Shown here: piece by piece, positions 11,064-22,080 of the stretch | How positions within the stretch are numbered: the stretch's first letter is position 1 | Layout: each line of letters begins with the position of its first letter | Assembly (NCBI GenBank): GCA_015039465.1 | Contig: MU130446.1 | Coordinates: 1 to 30,025 of the forward strand | Length of the DNA stretch: 30,025 nucleotides | Direction: 5' to 3' | Origin: Phlegmacium glaucopus | Lineage: Eukaryota; Basidiomycota; Agaricomycetes; Agaricales; Cortinariaceae | Notes under the pieces: model-generated | What the model was told of the DNA's origin: nothing | The model's database searches: none | What the model saw: only the letters and a program-made list of their open reading frames with translations | Translations under genes and position numbers: made by a program

Positions 11064-12191
11064 ATGTTCGAGGTCAGTGTTGTGTGTTTAAATCATTGAA
11101 ACAACTTACCATATGACATTGAAGGGCAATATGCACTGGAACAGCTATACTGCTGTTCAGGTAGGTGCAGTTTGGCGTCTCGTATATTCTCAGGTGGCAG
11201 AAGAAGATGCGCCTGGACCAGAGGAAGTCGTTGCGTCGCTGCAGGGAATTGTCTGTAATGCAGACCTTCCACCTTTCAGAGAGTGTATCAGGTGAGGTTT
11301 TCTAAATATTCAGCGCTGTCATTAATATCACTAATATAATATATTTAGCACTGGCAGCAAGCAGATAAAATACATTAGACAAAGTGTAACACTTACGGCA
11401 TTCAGTGATTCAGCATTTGACGCAGTGGGGACCAACATAGCAGAAGTCCACACATTATTCAGACGCATTGTTGGAGCTGATCGACTTTAAGAATGTTCAA
11501 TGTATACAACATTCAATGGAACAGCAGCTGTTGAGATGTCGAATAGGTACTTCACCCCAAAGAGTGAGGTACCAGATGTAGCTGCAGGGATAGTCCTAGG
11601 GGAAGACATTGACCCACATGGTAACCTTAGGAGGGCTGCCGGAACTGGATACGTACACACAGCGGATAATCAAGTGTACTACTTTGAACAGCAAGTGAAG
11701 AGTGAAAACGATCATAGCTAAGTCAAGTCCATACATCTGGAATACAATTCAATTACACACTAATTAAAACTTCATCATTAGATTTATCCCAACAGCACCT
11801 GTGACATTCCAAGTAGGTGATATTGTTGAAGTGCAGGTTTCATTCGCTGTCCTGCCTCTTCAAGAAGGCAAATTGAAAATGTCGATGATCCTGCGAAGTA
11901 TTTCACTTTTGGATGGAAGCCAAACTCAGGTGGGTAGTTTATGGAGATAGGGGAGATATTACTTACAGAAGATATCGTTAGGCAGCAGTGGTTCTAAAAC
12001 TGTCATCAAAAATGAAGGTATCAGACCGGCCTCGCGTTACTCTGAAGCGTCGTGTGGGATATCTTGAAGAGGAGGTTTCAACTACACGTGCTAAATTTGT
12101 TCGCATGGAAATCAATGAAAAAGATTCAGAAGAGGAGGAAGTTGCAGAGGGGTTGGGGGCAAAGGAAATGGAACTTGACAAGGTGGACTGA
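11064..12191 (+). CDS. agaricomycete hypothetical protein, five-exon model with one in-frame stop
   Basis: Model exons: 11064-11072 (ATGTTCGAG), 11125-11291, 11349-11701, 11796-11929, 11982-12191. Readable blocks are GNMHWNSYTAVQVGAVWRL, ADLPPFRECI, SVTLTAFSDSAFDAVGTN, EVHTLFRRIVGADRL, then TAA at 11488-11490, ECSMYTTFNGTAAVEM, RYFTPKSEVPDVAAGIVLG, GYVHTADNQVYYFEQ, FQVGDIVEVQVSFAVLP, MSMILRSISLLDG, and a charged tail RVTLKRRVGYLEEEV ending in an acidic run. No standard domain is recognised. I recall this pattern as a widespread lineage-specific agaricomycete family of unknown role. The single stop sits inside otherwise well-kept sequence, so it is a recent nonsense change, a stop avoided by unseen splicing, or a sequencing error. 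A further upstream exon may exist. Confidence 0.6.
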
Positions 12192-13669
12192 AAACATGTG
12201 GGATTTTTTTTCAAATAATTTCTGAAGACCTGTGAAGAGATAAAGTTAGTAAATGAGATGAAACTGAATAAGCACCAGAAAACAAAAAAAAATAAAGGCA
12301 ACAACAAAGATGAACTATGGGAGTTGCCAGAGTAATTAACCATATCATAGCCAAAATATGGGCTGCGTCATGTTGTGGGAATGTTTTTTTTGATTGATGT
12401 CTCAAGACTACGCATGGATAAAGCTATAAAGTGAACAAATGAGATGTGACCGCGAATCAAATAGGTAGCAGAAAACAAACAATAAGAGCGATGAGGACGG
12501 AAATAGAAGGTAGTCTAAATTTAGGCTACAGGAGTTGCCGGCTACTTCAGTGTTACATGCCCCAAAATTTGGCTGGGTTCAGAGGATAAAAGAACGAGCC
12601 CTATAAATAGGACTCGTAACTATGTAAGTTTTTAAATGGTTTTCCTGATTTTCCCCCCCCTGTTTATAGCTATGGTCTGTATCTTTTCATTGCTATCTTC
12701 ATCCTTTATTTTTTTGTTATCAATGTATTGCGTAGGACTTACATATTATTTATATGGACAGGGATAATATTTGTTGTTTTATATCTATCTGTGGACTTTG
12801 TGGCCTGCTGCACCAGTATTGATTATGTGGTTGTCTATGACATGGTATACATGATCCAGTCAGGTTAAGATCTTCCACTGATGACAATGGATTTTTGTCT
12901 GATCTATACTAAGTAGTATCTGTTGCTGCAGATGACTTGGAGTGTCAATGAACACATAAAATTTATTCTTGTTATGCATATACTGCATTTGTTGAACTTT
13001 CCTTTATTAAAGTCACTCTGGAAAAGTTTCCCTGCAAGTCAGTGAGGGCTAGTTCCAGAAATAGAATGTCAGAAATCCTGATTAAATAATAAAGGCACCC
13101 AAGGGCTAATACCAGTAATAGTAACAGTGTATGCTGGCTGTTTTTTTGATTTATTGTGCTAGGGGACATAGTCCTCATTGTACACACTCTACATGCAGGT
13201 ACAATAAATGGGAGCTAATGATGCAGTGTTAAGCAGTATAACAAGAGTCATAATAGTTTACCACCAGGGCCACGTGATCCAAATGTCCCAGTTGTTTGCG
13301 TAGGTATGGTATTGTTGTACTAATGATTGGTTCTGCCGAAATTATGGTTATCTTATCCTAATTTCCAGAAGTTCCGGGTTTGCACTGGTTTATACCATAT
13401 TCATAGTAAATCCAGACAGCTTTACGAGAAAAGGGACATATGTAGGTTTCCTAGCTTCCCAAAAATGAGCTAGTTGCAGGGATCGGGCCTTTAGGCTTTT
13501 AGGGAGTTTCTCAGGTTGAAAATCCAATTTGCATAATTACTGCTCCGACTGAAGCTTTGACAGTGGGTTATCGGACTTATCAGCATCGCCTTGACCTCAT
13601 CAGTGGTATAACGGCTAACCCACTGTGGACATCATACCAGTGAACGCCTGCCAGTGGCGATCACACGCA
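12192..13669. other. gene-free interval with a diverged duplication
   Basis: No convincing coding frame. The first part (about 12220-12380 and 12400-12580) looks like a diverged duplication: shared pieces include aaatgagatg, cagaaaacaaa, ggagttgcc and a closing ggctg. The remainder (12600-13600) is AT-rich with a C run at 12652-12660 and shows no structure I can interpret. The P450 promoter must lie in its right end. Confidence 0.5.
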
Positions 13670-15806
13670 ATGGGCAGCCTTCTTTTTCTCGACATCACGT
13701 TTGCTATATTTACAGTCATATTGCTCAAGAAGATCTTCACTAAACGCTCGATAGCTTTGCCACCAGGCCCACCAAAACTACCTCTTCTCGATAACTTTCT
13801 GGACCTGCCTACGAGTACTGACAAAGCATGGATCACTTTCTCAGACTGGGGTAAAAAATGGGGTATGTTCCACAGTTGTGCCTCACTGAGCCTGAGGACC
13901 TTCACGATCATGAATTTCGATTAGGTAACATTGTTTCCATTTCGGCACTCGGCCAGCATATGGTAATCCTAAACTCTGCAAAAACAGCAGTAGAGATGCT
14001 GGACAAGAAAAGTGCAATTTACTCTGACAGACCCGTCTTGCAAATGGGAGGAGAGCTAGTAGGCTGGAATAAATCACTTGGTCTTCTCTCATACGGAGAG
14101 CGATTTCGCAATTATCGCAAGTTTCTCCACCAGGTCATGGGCAACGTTCCCTCGGCATCTTTGTTTTATCCAGTGGAAGAACTAGAGACTCACAGATTCT
14201 TAAAACGAGTTGCGGAAAACCCAGGCGATTTGGCAGCCCATCTGCGGAAGTGAGTCCGAATCATCACATTGCTATTTAGGATATAAAGGATATGCTCATA
14301 ACCCTGTGTATACTTATCTGTGTCTGGCCATGATAGAACTGCTGGTGCAATAATTCTCCATATATCTTACGGGTACGAGGTCAAGGAACGGGACGACCCT
14401 TTCGTCACTCTCGCTGATGAGGCGATGTCGCAAATTTCGCTCGCATCTGCGCCGGGTAGCTTTCTTGTCGACTTTATTCCTCCATGTGCGTTGTTCTTAT
14501 ACAGTATTTCATCGGAATGAAGATTCTGAAGATTCTACAGTGAGGTATCTACCAGCTTGGTTTCCGGGAGCAGGCTTCAAGCGGACAGCAGTTCTTTGGG
14601 GTGAGACGCTTACAAACATGGTCGAAGCCCCATACCAATTTGTCAAACAACAAATGGTGAGCTGCATGATGTATACTCGCTTGCCTCGCTTATATGAAGT
14701 ATTCTTCCCTTCTCGCAGGAATCAGGAACTGCGAAACCATCATTTACTTCCCGCCTCCTCGAAGAGGGTCATATCACTGCTGAACAAGAAGACGAGATTA
14801 AATGGTCTGCACAAGCATTGTATGGAGGTGGCGCAGATACAGAGAGTCCTTTTTCTTGTGCTAATTCGATTGAGATTTCACTAATATAGGATGAATAGAC
14901 TGTATCTGCCATCTATTCCCTCTTTTTAGCCATGACCGTTTATCCCGATGTTGCTCGAAAGGCCCAGGCAGAGCTTGACGCTGTTGTTGGAACCGACAGA
15001 TTACCAAAGATTTCCGACAGAGGGAATCTACCATATACAAACGCTGTTGCACTCGAATTAATGCGATGGCATACTGTCGTACCCACATGTAAGTCCTCCC
15101 TCCCCTCTAACTCGACGCGCCGCTTACCAATGCGCGGAACTCTAGGTATACCCCATTGTGTGATGGAAGATGATATCCATGATGGCTACTTGATACCAAA
15201 AGGTGCCTTCATATTCCCCAACATTTGGTAAACTGTGTCAATGAGGAATGACTTGAAAAAAAAAACTGAAAAAAAAATATATCCGTAGGTTCATGTTACA
15301 TGATCCCAAAGTCTACTCGGACCCCATGAATTTCAATCCCGAAAGATTTTTGGGACAAAACATGGAAAAAGACCCTCGCGACGTCTGTTTCGGGTTCGGA
15401 AGGAGGTATGTGGATCTACGGCTTGTTCATTTGTTTTTCTTATCAAATTGTGATTCGTAGAATTTGCCCTGGTGAGATTATCTCTAGCTATCTTCCTTGT
15501 GCAACAATAATTGATGGTATGTCTCCAAGGTCGAATCCTGGCTGATTCTTCCATTTTCATCGCGTGTGCGATGATTTTGTCTGTTTTTGACATCTCCAAA
15601 TATTCCACCGAAGACGGAATCATCATTGAACCAGTCATCGGACAGACAGCGGGGACCATTAGGTGAGACTTACCAATAGTAAAAGCATTGATCGCGATCT
15701 TTGAGAATTATGCCTTTTTTGTAGCCATCCTGAGCCTTTCAAATGCTCTATTTTACCTCGTTCACAGAAGGCGCTGGATCTCATTAACTCTGACTTTGAA
15801 TTGTAA
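13670..15806 (+). CDS. cytochrome P450 monooxygenase (microsomal, OrdA-like)
   Basis: A haem-thiolate monooxygenase anchored in the ER. The start MGSLLFLD (13670) precedes a membrane anchor (FAIFTVILL) and a proline-rich hinge PPGPPKLPLL. Exons: 13670-13862, 13925-14249, 14337-14485, 14541-14656, 14719-14841, 14899-15088, 15146-15227, 15289-15405, 15461-15471, 15530-15662, 15725-15806. They total 1521 nt, a 506-aa protein, the usual length. Visible motifs: I-helix GGGADT followed by TVSAIY; K-helix ELMR (ExxR); PERF-type NFNPERFLG; haem loop FGFGRRICPG. The intron at 14842-14898 has GAGAGT where a GTGAGT donor is expected; skipping that problem restores a perfect reading frame. The haem Cys codon is in an 11-nt microexon. 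It resembles fungal O-methylsterigmatocystin oxidoreductase-like P450s; the substrate is unknown. Confidence 0.9.
15461..15471 (+). other. 11-nt microexon carrying the haem-ligand cysteine
   Basis: The bases aatttgccctg lie between gtag and gtgaga. Joined to AG of the exon before (15405) and GT of the exon after (15530) they encode R-I-C-P-G of the P450 haem loop. Reading through the downstream donor instead inserts unrelated residues and loses the CPGRILADSS continuation, which supports the microexon. Confidence 0.75.
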
Positions 15807-15924
15807 AAACTGCGTCCATAAAAAGTCATTGGCGTTTTTGTATAGTATTTTAAGTTTGATTGTACTGTTTCTTGTTTACTTATCCTGAATTTGATATATG
15901 GAAGTTCCCACAGAGGTACCATCT

Positions 15925-16036
15925 CGAATGAGCGCTGAGCGCTGGTATCAAACCCTAGTGAGCGCTGAGCGCTGACCTCGAATCCTGAACGCTGACATCG
16001 AATCCTGAACGCTCAACGCTGAACGCTGATCTCGAA
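15925..16036. repeat. GCGCTGA-type short tandem repeats
   Basis: Two copies of agtgagcgctgagcgctg-like text are followed by a repeated cgaatcctgaacgctgac-like unit and further gaacgctgaa elements. This is a decaying short satellite between the intact P450 and the P450 relic. The hexamer agcgct is self-complementary. Confidence 0.75.
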
Positions 16037-16639
16037 CAGAAAGTGGACTGAGCTACAGCCGCCGTTCCAGTCTAACCAGAGATAAAATTGTGGCAGCTAC
16101 GACGCGACCTAAACCTAGTGGATAGATAACCTCACCGCTGGCCGGGAAGAGGATATATTGTATATCCCCCAGGCTTTCGCTGCACATTCTGGGCGAATCA
16201 ATTCCATGCATTTTGTGGAATGTCACTTCTTCCATTTCCCAGCCATAAAGGAATCTTGTCAACAAAGAGAGTGGGCTATCCTTTACTATTCCACGACATC
16301 AACTTGTCTATTGCCGTGTTTCTCAATCAACCTGTTGTCCACCCTCTTTGGTGGGTATTTACTTTACTTACTAAAGTGGTATCGTCTGTCAAAGATGATG
16401 CCAACCAGGACTGCTTGGTCTACCGCGGATAGGTAACCAGCCACCCTGGAGGACTGCAGCGAACAATACGGTTAGCGCTCTTACATATAACATGCATTCA
16501 TTTTTTCGTTCTTTCGAGCTTGATGCTGAGTGATTCTGGTATCATCAAATTCAATGCGGGAGAAGCCCCATGACTTCGTATGCCGCCCGTCCATATTTGT
16601 TGCCCAGTTTCTTACTGATGTTGATCTGTCCCAAAGGCC

Positions 16640-17220
16640 ATGTCTGTTTTCGGGCGCCCGAGCTGGACTCGGTAATCAGCGCTGAGTGTCTGCCTGAATT
16701 CGAAGAGCAACTTCCTTTGGTTCGAGCGCTCGTGAACGAAACTTTGAGGTATAGGTTCCAACACTAGCTTGTCCATCCTTTGTTTTAAGTCTTCACACTT
16801 AGATGGGCGCCCCATCGCGATTTTGGGCTTGCTGACATCAAAGGTTCATACCTAAAGGATCAATTCTGCTCTCTGATTCCCAGTACGCAGCCCTTGCTTT
16901 ATCAATAAACAAATTTGAATTGATCTAATTTCTTAAGTGGAATCATGAAGGACCCTGTTACACGACGACCTTTGTAGCTGTGCAGTTTGAGATTTATCCT
17001 GCCTCGTGTTCAGAAATGTTCCCAGAACCAAAGACCTTCTCACAAGTTCTCAGGCTATCCCGAACATTCAATCCTTGAAACCGATATCGCATATTTTAGC
17101 AAGTCGTCCTTCTTTTTGGATTTGGACGAGGAGCTTGCCTGGGCAATGTGGGCATGCACCTCGCCCTCAACTTTCGCTTTATTGATTGATATCTGGGCCA
17201 TTGGATAAATGATAGTATTC
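16640..17220 (+). pseudogene. second cytochrome P450, degraded C-terminal half
   Basis: Readable pieces in order: ELDSVISAECLPEFEEQLPL and VRALVNETLRY (K-helix ExxR, about 16660-16752); an intron ending at cacacttag before W-A-P (about 16800); EMFPEPKTFS (about 17014-17043); and a haem loop FGFGRGACLG (17115-17144) followed by MHLALNFRFID. The haem-loop arginine before the invariant spacing to Cys is Gly here. Stops and frame changes separate the pieces. The N-terminal half is not recognisable. The MHLALN block differs from the neighbouring intact P450 (RILADSS), so it is probably from a different subfamily and not a tandem copy. Confidence 0.75.
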
Positions 17221-17746
17221 CGTTGAATTTCGATAGTTACAAATGTAGCATCATGCTCTAGATTCCACGAGTCATACGACATGTCCAAAATTGCGAATTG
17301 CGTCGAAAATGAGCAAAGCCACCTTTGGCAAGGAGATGATATCATGCGTTTCATCGACATCTCGTTTTAGATTTATGAAGCGCCGTCAATAATAGTACCT
17401 CGATTATTTCCTGTACTCGGGAGCGATTTATAAATATATATCATTATATGGGGACCCTGACAATAGAAAGATAAGAACAAGATAAGAACACGCTGTCAAG
17501 ACGATTTCCTAGCACATCTATAGGTAACAAACCTCCACCTTGTTGCCGCATGACCCCTCACATGTCGAGCTCTCGAGGGGTACAATGGATTACATTTTCT
17601 ATGCTCGACAGAAACATACACAACATATACATACATAATTACACAAAGTTTTACATAAATCATGAGATGAAGAAAACGGCAAGGCGCTATAAAAAGTACA
17701 AGGTAAAGGTAATAAATAAGCACAATCAACAATTTACAGACTTCAA
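17221..17746. other. intergenic interval
   Basis: No gene is seen. It holds the decayed end of the P450 relic and the 3' flank of the Argonaute gene. The stretch 17605-17700 is AT-rich and may be the Argonaute 3' UTR. Confidence 0.5.
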
Positions 17747-20700
17747 TTACAAGTAAAACATGGTGTTCTTCAAACTGTCCCCACTGACGCCATTATGCCA
17801 AACGCCTTGAGCTTCACGCATGACAGCCTCTTCGTTACCACTGATTGACGAATCCGCACCGGAAGTGATACCTTGCAGAAGTTTATGCAAGTAACACCGA
17901 CCACGTTCACAGGCGAGATCCGCGTAGTATGCGGGTGAAACCAAGCTCACGGCTTTCGTTGCTCGAGCAAACATGTAGCTGACGGCGTTCGTGAGGTTCT
18001 GGAGTTCATCGGCCTTGAATCCTATCTCATCATGGACGACGAAGTAATGTGTAGGCTTCGTAGTTCCTTGAAGTCCACCATGTGCTGTGAAGACGACGAT
18101 ATTGAGCACAAACAATGAGACGAGTCAAATTTTAATATTCACCTTGTAGGAAGAAGTCAAAATGGTATACAGCCGTCACGCCTCGATCAACAACAGTTCC
18201 TGGTCGAGGATTGCCATTATGGTCGGCGTTAGCTTCCTCGGTGGGGTAGAAACGAGTATGGTGACGTTTTCCCTGGCCAGAAGTGAATAGAGCAAGCATT
18301 GAAAACAGTGGGATACTTACACAAATGACAATTGTAAGGGCAGGCGAATAGGGAGCTTGGGGAGTATCAAATTTCCTAAAGGCTTGTTTGATTGCAGGAA
18401 GCTCCTCCTGAATGACAGTGAAGAATTGGCCCTAAGCGAAACTTGTTGTCAGCGATATTCTGGCGTGCAATTCGTTGGTCATTACCTCGGAGACGCCATC
18501 CCGATAGACAAGAACTCGCTGTGGCAATACCTTGTTCCTCTGCTTGAACAGTGTCAAGCGCTCCCAAGTCATCTTTGCCAAATTTGTGACCATCTATAAA
18601 TCTCGAATAAGCGATAATCAGATGCAGAGCGTTAGATGGTACTAGCCTCCTTCCTGGACTCCTGAATTTCCATGCTGGCAGGATATTGAGCAAACTCTGA
18701 CTCACAGCTTGCAACAACGGCCGCGATTGAGGGTGTGCCTTTGACACTTCCCGGCCCTGGATGGGTCACGTCGATACCCATAAGCATCGTAGGGACTTTC
18801 TTCAACCAAGCCATGCTTCTTGTGTCTAGGGCATGACTATTAGAACAGTCTTTGGATAAGTCAATAGTTCATTAATCGTTCGCAGAAACACCTACTTGAC
18901 GCCTCCCAGCTTCATGTTGACTTTCAAGGCAACATTTGCAAAATATTGAAGTTGGCCTAGATAGTGATGAGCGACGAGTTGAAAACTGCATAAGAAATTA
19001 CAATCTACCTTTTTCCTTACGAATTTTAGCAGAATGGACGCATACAGTCGCTGGGGAAATGAAAATGGGGGTGAGTGAATGAACGCGTGACCAATGTTTG
19101 ATTGATGACTGACGTAAATCAAGGTAAGAATCGCAAAGATGCTTGATCCCAGCGTATACATGTTTGTCACCGTTCGAGAGTAAAATGAGGGCTAATGATG
19201 GCTTCGGCTTGACGCTCGTGAGCTGCTGCCTGATCACCTGGATAGCGGCGGAACGGGTCGGATCAGTACGGTCCTTTGGTGGCAGGCGTGCCGCAACGAC
19301 AGCAGGATCTTTCTGGTCAACAAACATGCCACTGTTCCTGCACATGCCTGCGAACCCTCGATATGTCGCCTGCAGTTCGGGATCGTCTGGTCTGGAGAAT
19401 TCATCCCTAGGATTGCCATCTAGAATCACCAGAACAGCCCATTTTTCCAATCGTGTTCCTTTGGCAAATTTCACGTTCCTCAAGTTCCAGCTTGCCTTTT
19501 CGTCTACGGACGGGGTACCCTGTCCATATTTGATACCAGGCGGAGAAAGGATACGGCCAGGAACGACTGTCATCTGAGGTCCGATGCTGATGCCAAAGGC
19601 ATTGAGTTGAGGGTTGCCTCTCAGGTAGCCAAGCTCGTCGAGTCCACGACCAACAATACTCGTCCCATTAACATTTGGCGGCTTCGCGGCAGCAGTGATC
19701 ATTGCGGCGGTGTGCTCGTCGGTGAGTTTTCCACGGAATGGTTGATCTGGAAGAATTTCGCACATCTCTGCAGGAAGAAGATTTGATTTTTGACCACCAA
19801 CGTCGACAAGCGGAAGGTCTGGGAATTTCAAGGTGACCTTATACTCTAAGGGGGGCAACATTTAGCAACAGCATTATTAAGGCGATAAGGAATAGGTTAA
19901 TTACTTCGTTTGAAGTATTCCTCGACCGTAACTTCGGCGCCCAGTTCAGTGGCAAGGAACCTGTGCTGACGGGCTGTTTTACTTGATAGTGATCTCACTG
20001 ACTTCTTGTACCCAAGGTGCACAGTTCTAACCCTCACACCTTTCACAAACGCGGCTGGTCTTGCACCAAAACTCGAATCACGGAACGCCTGCATGGCCTG
20101 GGCAAGGTTTCCGGGAGTGTAAAAGGCCGTGGTGCACACTACACATGTAGAATAACTTGTTGATAGGCGTTACTAAAATCAAAAAGAGACATACCATTTA
20201 CGTTCACCATCAACTGGTTATGTGTTGGTCGAACTGAAGAATAGAAACCCTTCCAGGCTTCTAGGCCCCCTCCGAGACTGAAGGGTTGCATTGCGGACTT
20301 GAAAAAAAAGCGGTTACGACCAACTAGGACACCACCGCCATCTGATCGATTAGGATGTGCGGCGAGGATGACGTTGAATAGAGAGATGAGGGGCATAATA
20401 TCATAATCCCGATACTGTGGGTCGCCTTGGAGGTATCCACTGGAAGAAAGGATCAATCTTGTAATTCCAGATGTACGACGTTTCGAAAATACCTGCCTGA
20501 TTAATGCTGAGAGATCGTTCTCCTGAATAAACGTTATAGTTAAGGTATATTCTTTCCCGCCAGCCTTGGGACCTGGTTCGTCATCATCGTAGAAGGGTAC
20601 GCGAATGGATAGGGGTTGTGGGAGCGCCTTGGGTGAAATAAGCTTAGCAGAGTGGTCGTGGGCAACAGAATTCTTGAGGCCAAAGCGCTCCCACTCAGCA

Positions 20701-21270
20701 GATTGTTCGGCAAGCTGGAAAATGCGACGTTTTACTCTCCTCATGGCTGTTCCGGCCACTGGAGACAACGACACGTCATACTCGTAGTATATTTTACTCT
20801 GGACCTTGATTGGGAAAAAATTTGCTCGTAACTTGATAGCTTTTCCTTCAGTTCCGAACCCAGGTCGGACAGGTAGCTCATCAGGTTTTATTCTGAGGCT
20901 TCGCAGTGCGTTAACGAGCACATCCTGGGAGTTGTCAGTTAAACGATTGTCGATGTTGGCTGGTGTGCCAGCTTGGAAGACACTGGATGGACACTGGATC
21001 AGCAACGGACCTTCAAAAGACAAGCTTCATATAAATAACTTACCCCCCCTGTTCCCGAGGGCCACCACCGAAGCCTCCACGAGGAGCGCCTCCTCTGCCT
21101 CGAAAGTCGGGCCCACCACCACGACCTCTATCAGGCCCACCGCCACGGCCTCTATCAGGCCCACCGCCCCGGCCCCGTGTATCAGGGGAGCCACGACCGC
21201 CTGCCGGAGAACCACGACCACCCGGAGAACCACGACCACCTCGGCCTCTGTCAGCGCCTCTATGAGCCAT
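17747..21270 (-). CDS. Argonaute (QDE-2-like small-RNA-guided silencing protein)
   Basis: Start ATG 21268-21270. Exon 1 encodes about 75 residues of RGG/GRGGGPD repeats. Then follow ArgoN (IKLRANFFPIKVQSKIYYEY, about 20800-20860), linker 1 (QYRDYDIMPLISLFN), PAZ (RTVHLGYKK, FLATELGAEVTVEEYFKR), linker 2 and MID (LPAEMCEILPDQPFRGKL), and PIWI to the stop. The PIWI residues MGIDVTHPG (Asp), QESRKE joined to MVTNLAKM (Glu finger) and YRDGVSEGQFF (Asp) are present. The fourth catalytic position reads PAYYADLACERGR, Asp where animal AGO2 has His, as in many fungal Argonautes; slicer activity is therefore plausible. The C terminus is NTMFYL. Introns are short; those at 20440-20496 (AG|GCAGGT) and 18594-18646 (GAG|GCTAGT) are best read as GC-AG. 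All joins restore family-consistent sequence and I see no lesion. Confidence 0.93.
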
Positions 21271-22080
21271 TGTCGATATTTATGTTTAGAGTCGTTCTGG
21301 GTCTAAAAGACACTCTGTAGATATTGAATTGGAAATATGACGATTTATATAGGAGAAAGTTAAGATCCAATAAGTGAATGCCTCGAGGATAAAGATGTGC
21401 CCAGCGGGAACAGTGCACGGTTATATGAACAATGTGCCCGATGGGAACAAATCGAAGCTGGGGCTAGAACTACTGGAAGGGACTGTCCAGTCTAGTCTAT
21501 TATAAACAGGTAAGCCAACAAATAACAGCAAATACTAGAGTCCTGAGTCAGACACGTATGACTCTCAGGCTGCGTCGAAGTTAACGCGCTGCAGTGCTAT
21601 TTATGAAGGGCGGTTAAGGGTTCCGTTGTACGCGGATGAAAATTTTAGAGAAGTACTTGGCTCAGTAAATGAATCAGGCTTACTACTAAATAATCATCTG
21701 ACAATCGCTTTGTGATAAGCGTCAGCTGTAGGGCCCGCAGGGAGTCACTGGCGTAATTTAGCTGTAAACAAAGTTTGTAATGTCTGTATGGGGCTATGCT
21801 CCGAAGACGCAAAAAAAAAAAAAAAAAACTGCGTATAGAATTCAAACCATAAAAGGCTGGGGCGAGAGCCGCAGTCACCAGTCAGCGCTAGTCAGCGGCT
21901 ACACGGGTCCGTTCTTTTGACTCTGAGCTACCGAAATTAATGCGCTGTTACAGCCGTTTTCATAACGATAGGCCCCTCTTTAGACCCGTGTTTTGCACCA
22001 GATACAGCCAAACACCGTCTAGACTTGTGACTCGTGTCCAAAGTAACACTTTGATGGTTAATCTATAGCCTACAGTTCAT
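21271..22080. other. intergenic interval with Argonaute promoter
   Basis: Upstream of the Argonaute start and downstream of the reductase gene. It contains an A run at about 21811-21828 and two similar pieces, tgtgcccagcgggaaca and tgtgcccgatgggaaca (about 21395-21450). A TATA-like tttatatagg lies at about 21344, some 75 bp before the Argonaute ATG. No coding frame is convincing. Confidence 0.5.

Noticed and set aside
13625..13669. N-terminal extension of the P450 reading frame
   Set aside because: The extension starts with GTG and adds polar residues before the membrane anchor; ATG 13670 gives the normal P450 N terminus.
19143..19577. 144-codon plus-strand ORF
   Set aside because: It is antisense to the PIWI/MID region of Argonaute, has no domain, and is explained by codon bias of the real gene.
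21040..21239. second minus-strand frame rich in V and L over the Argonaute N terminus
   Set aside because: It is a shadow of the GC-rich RGG repeats; only the GRGGGPD frame splices into the Argonaute body.
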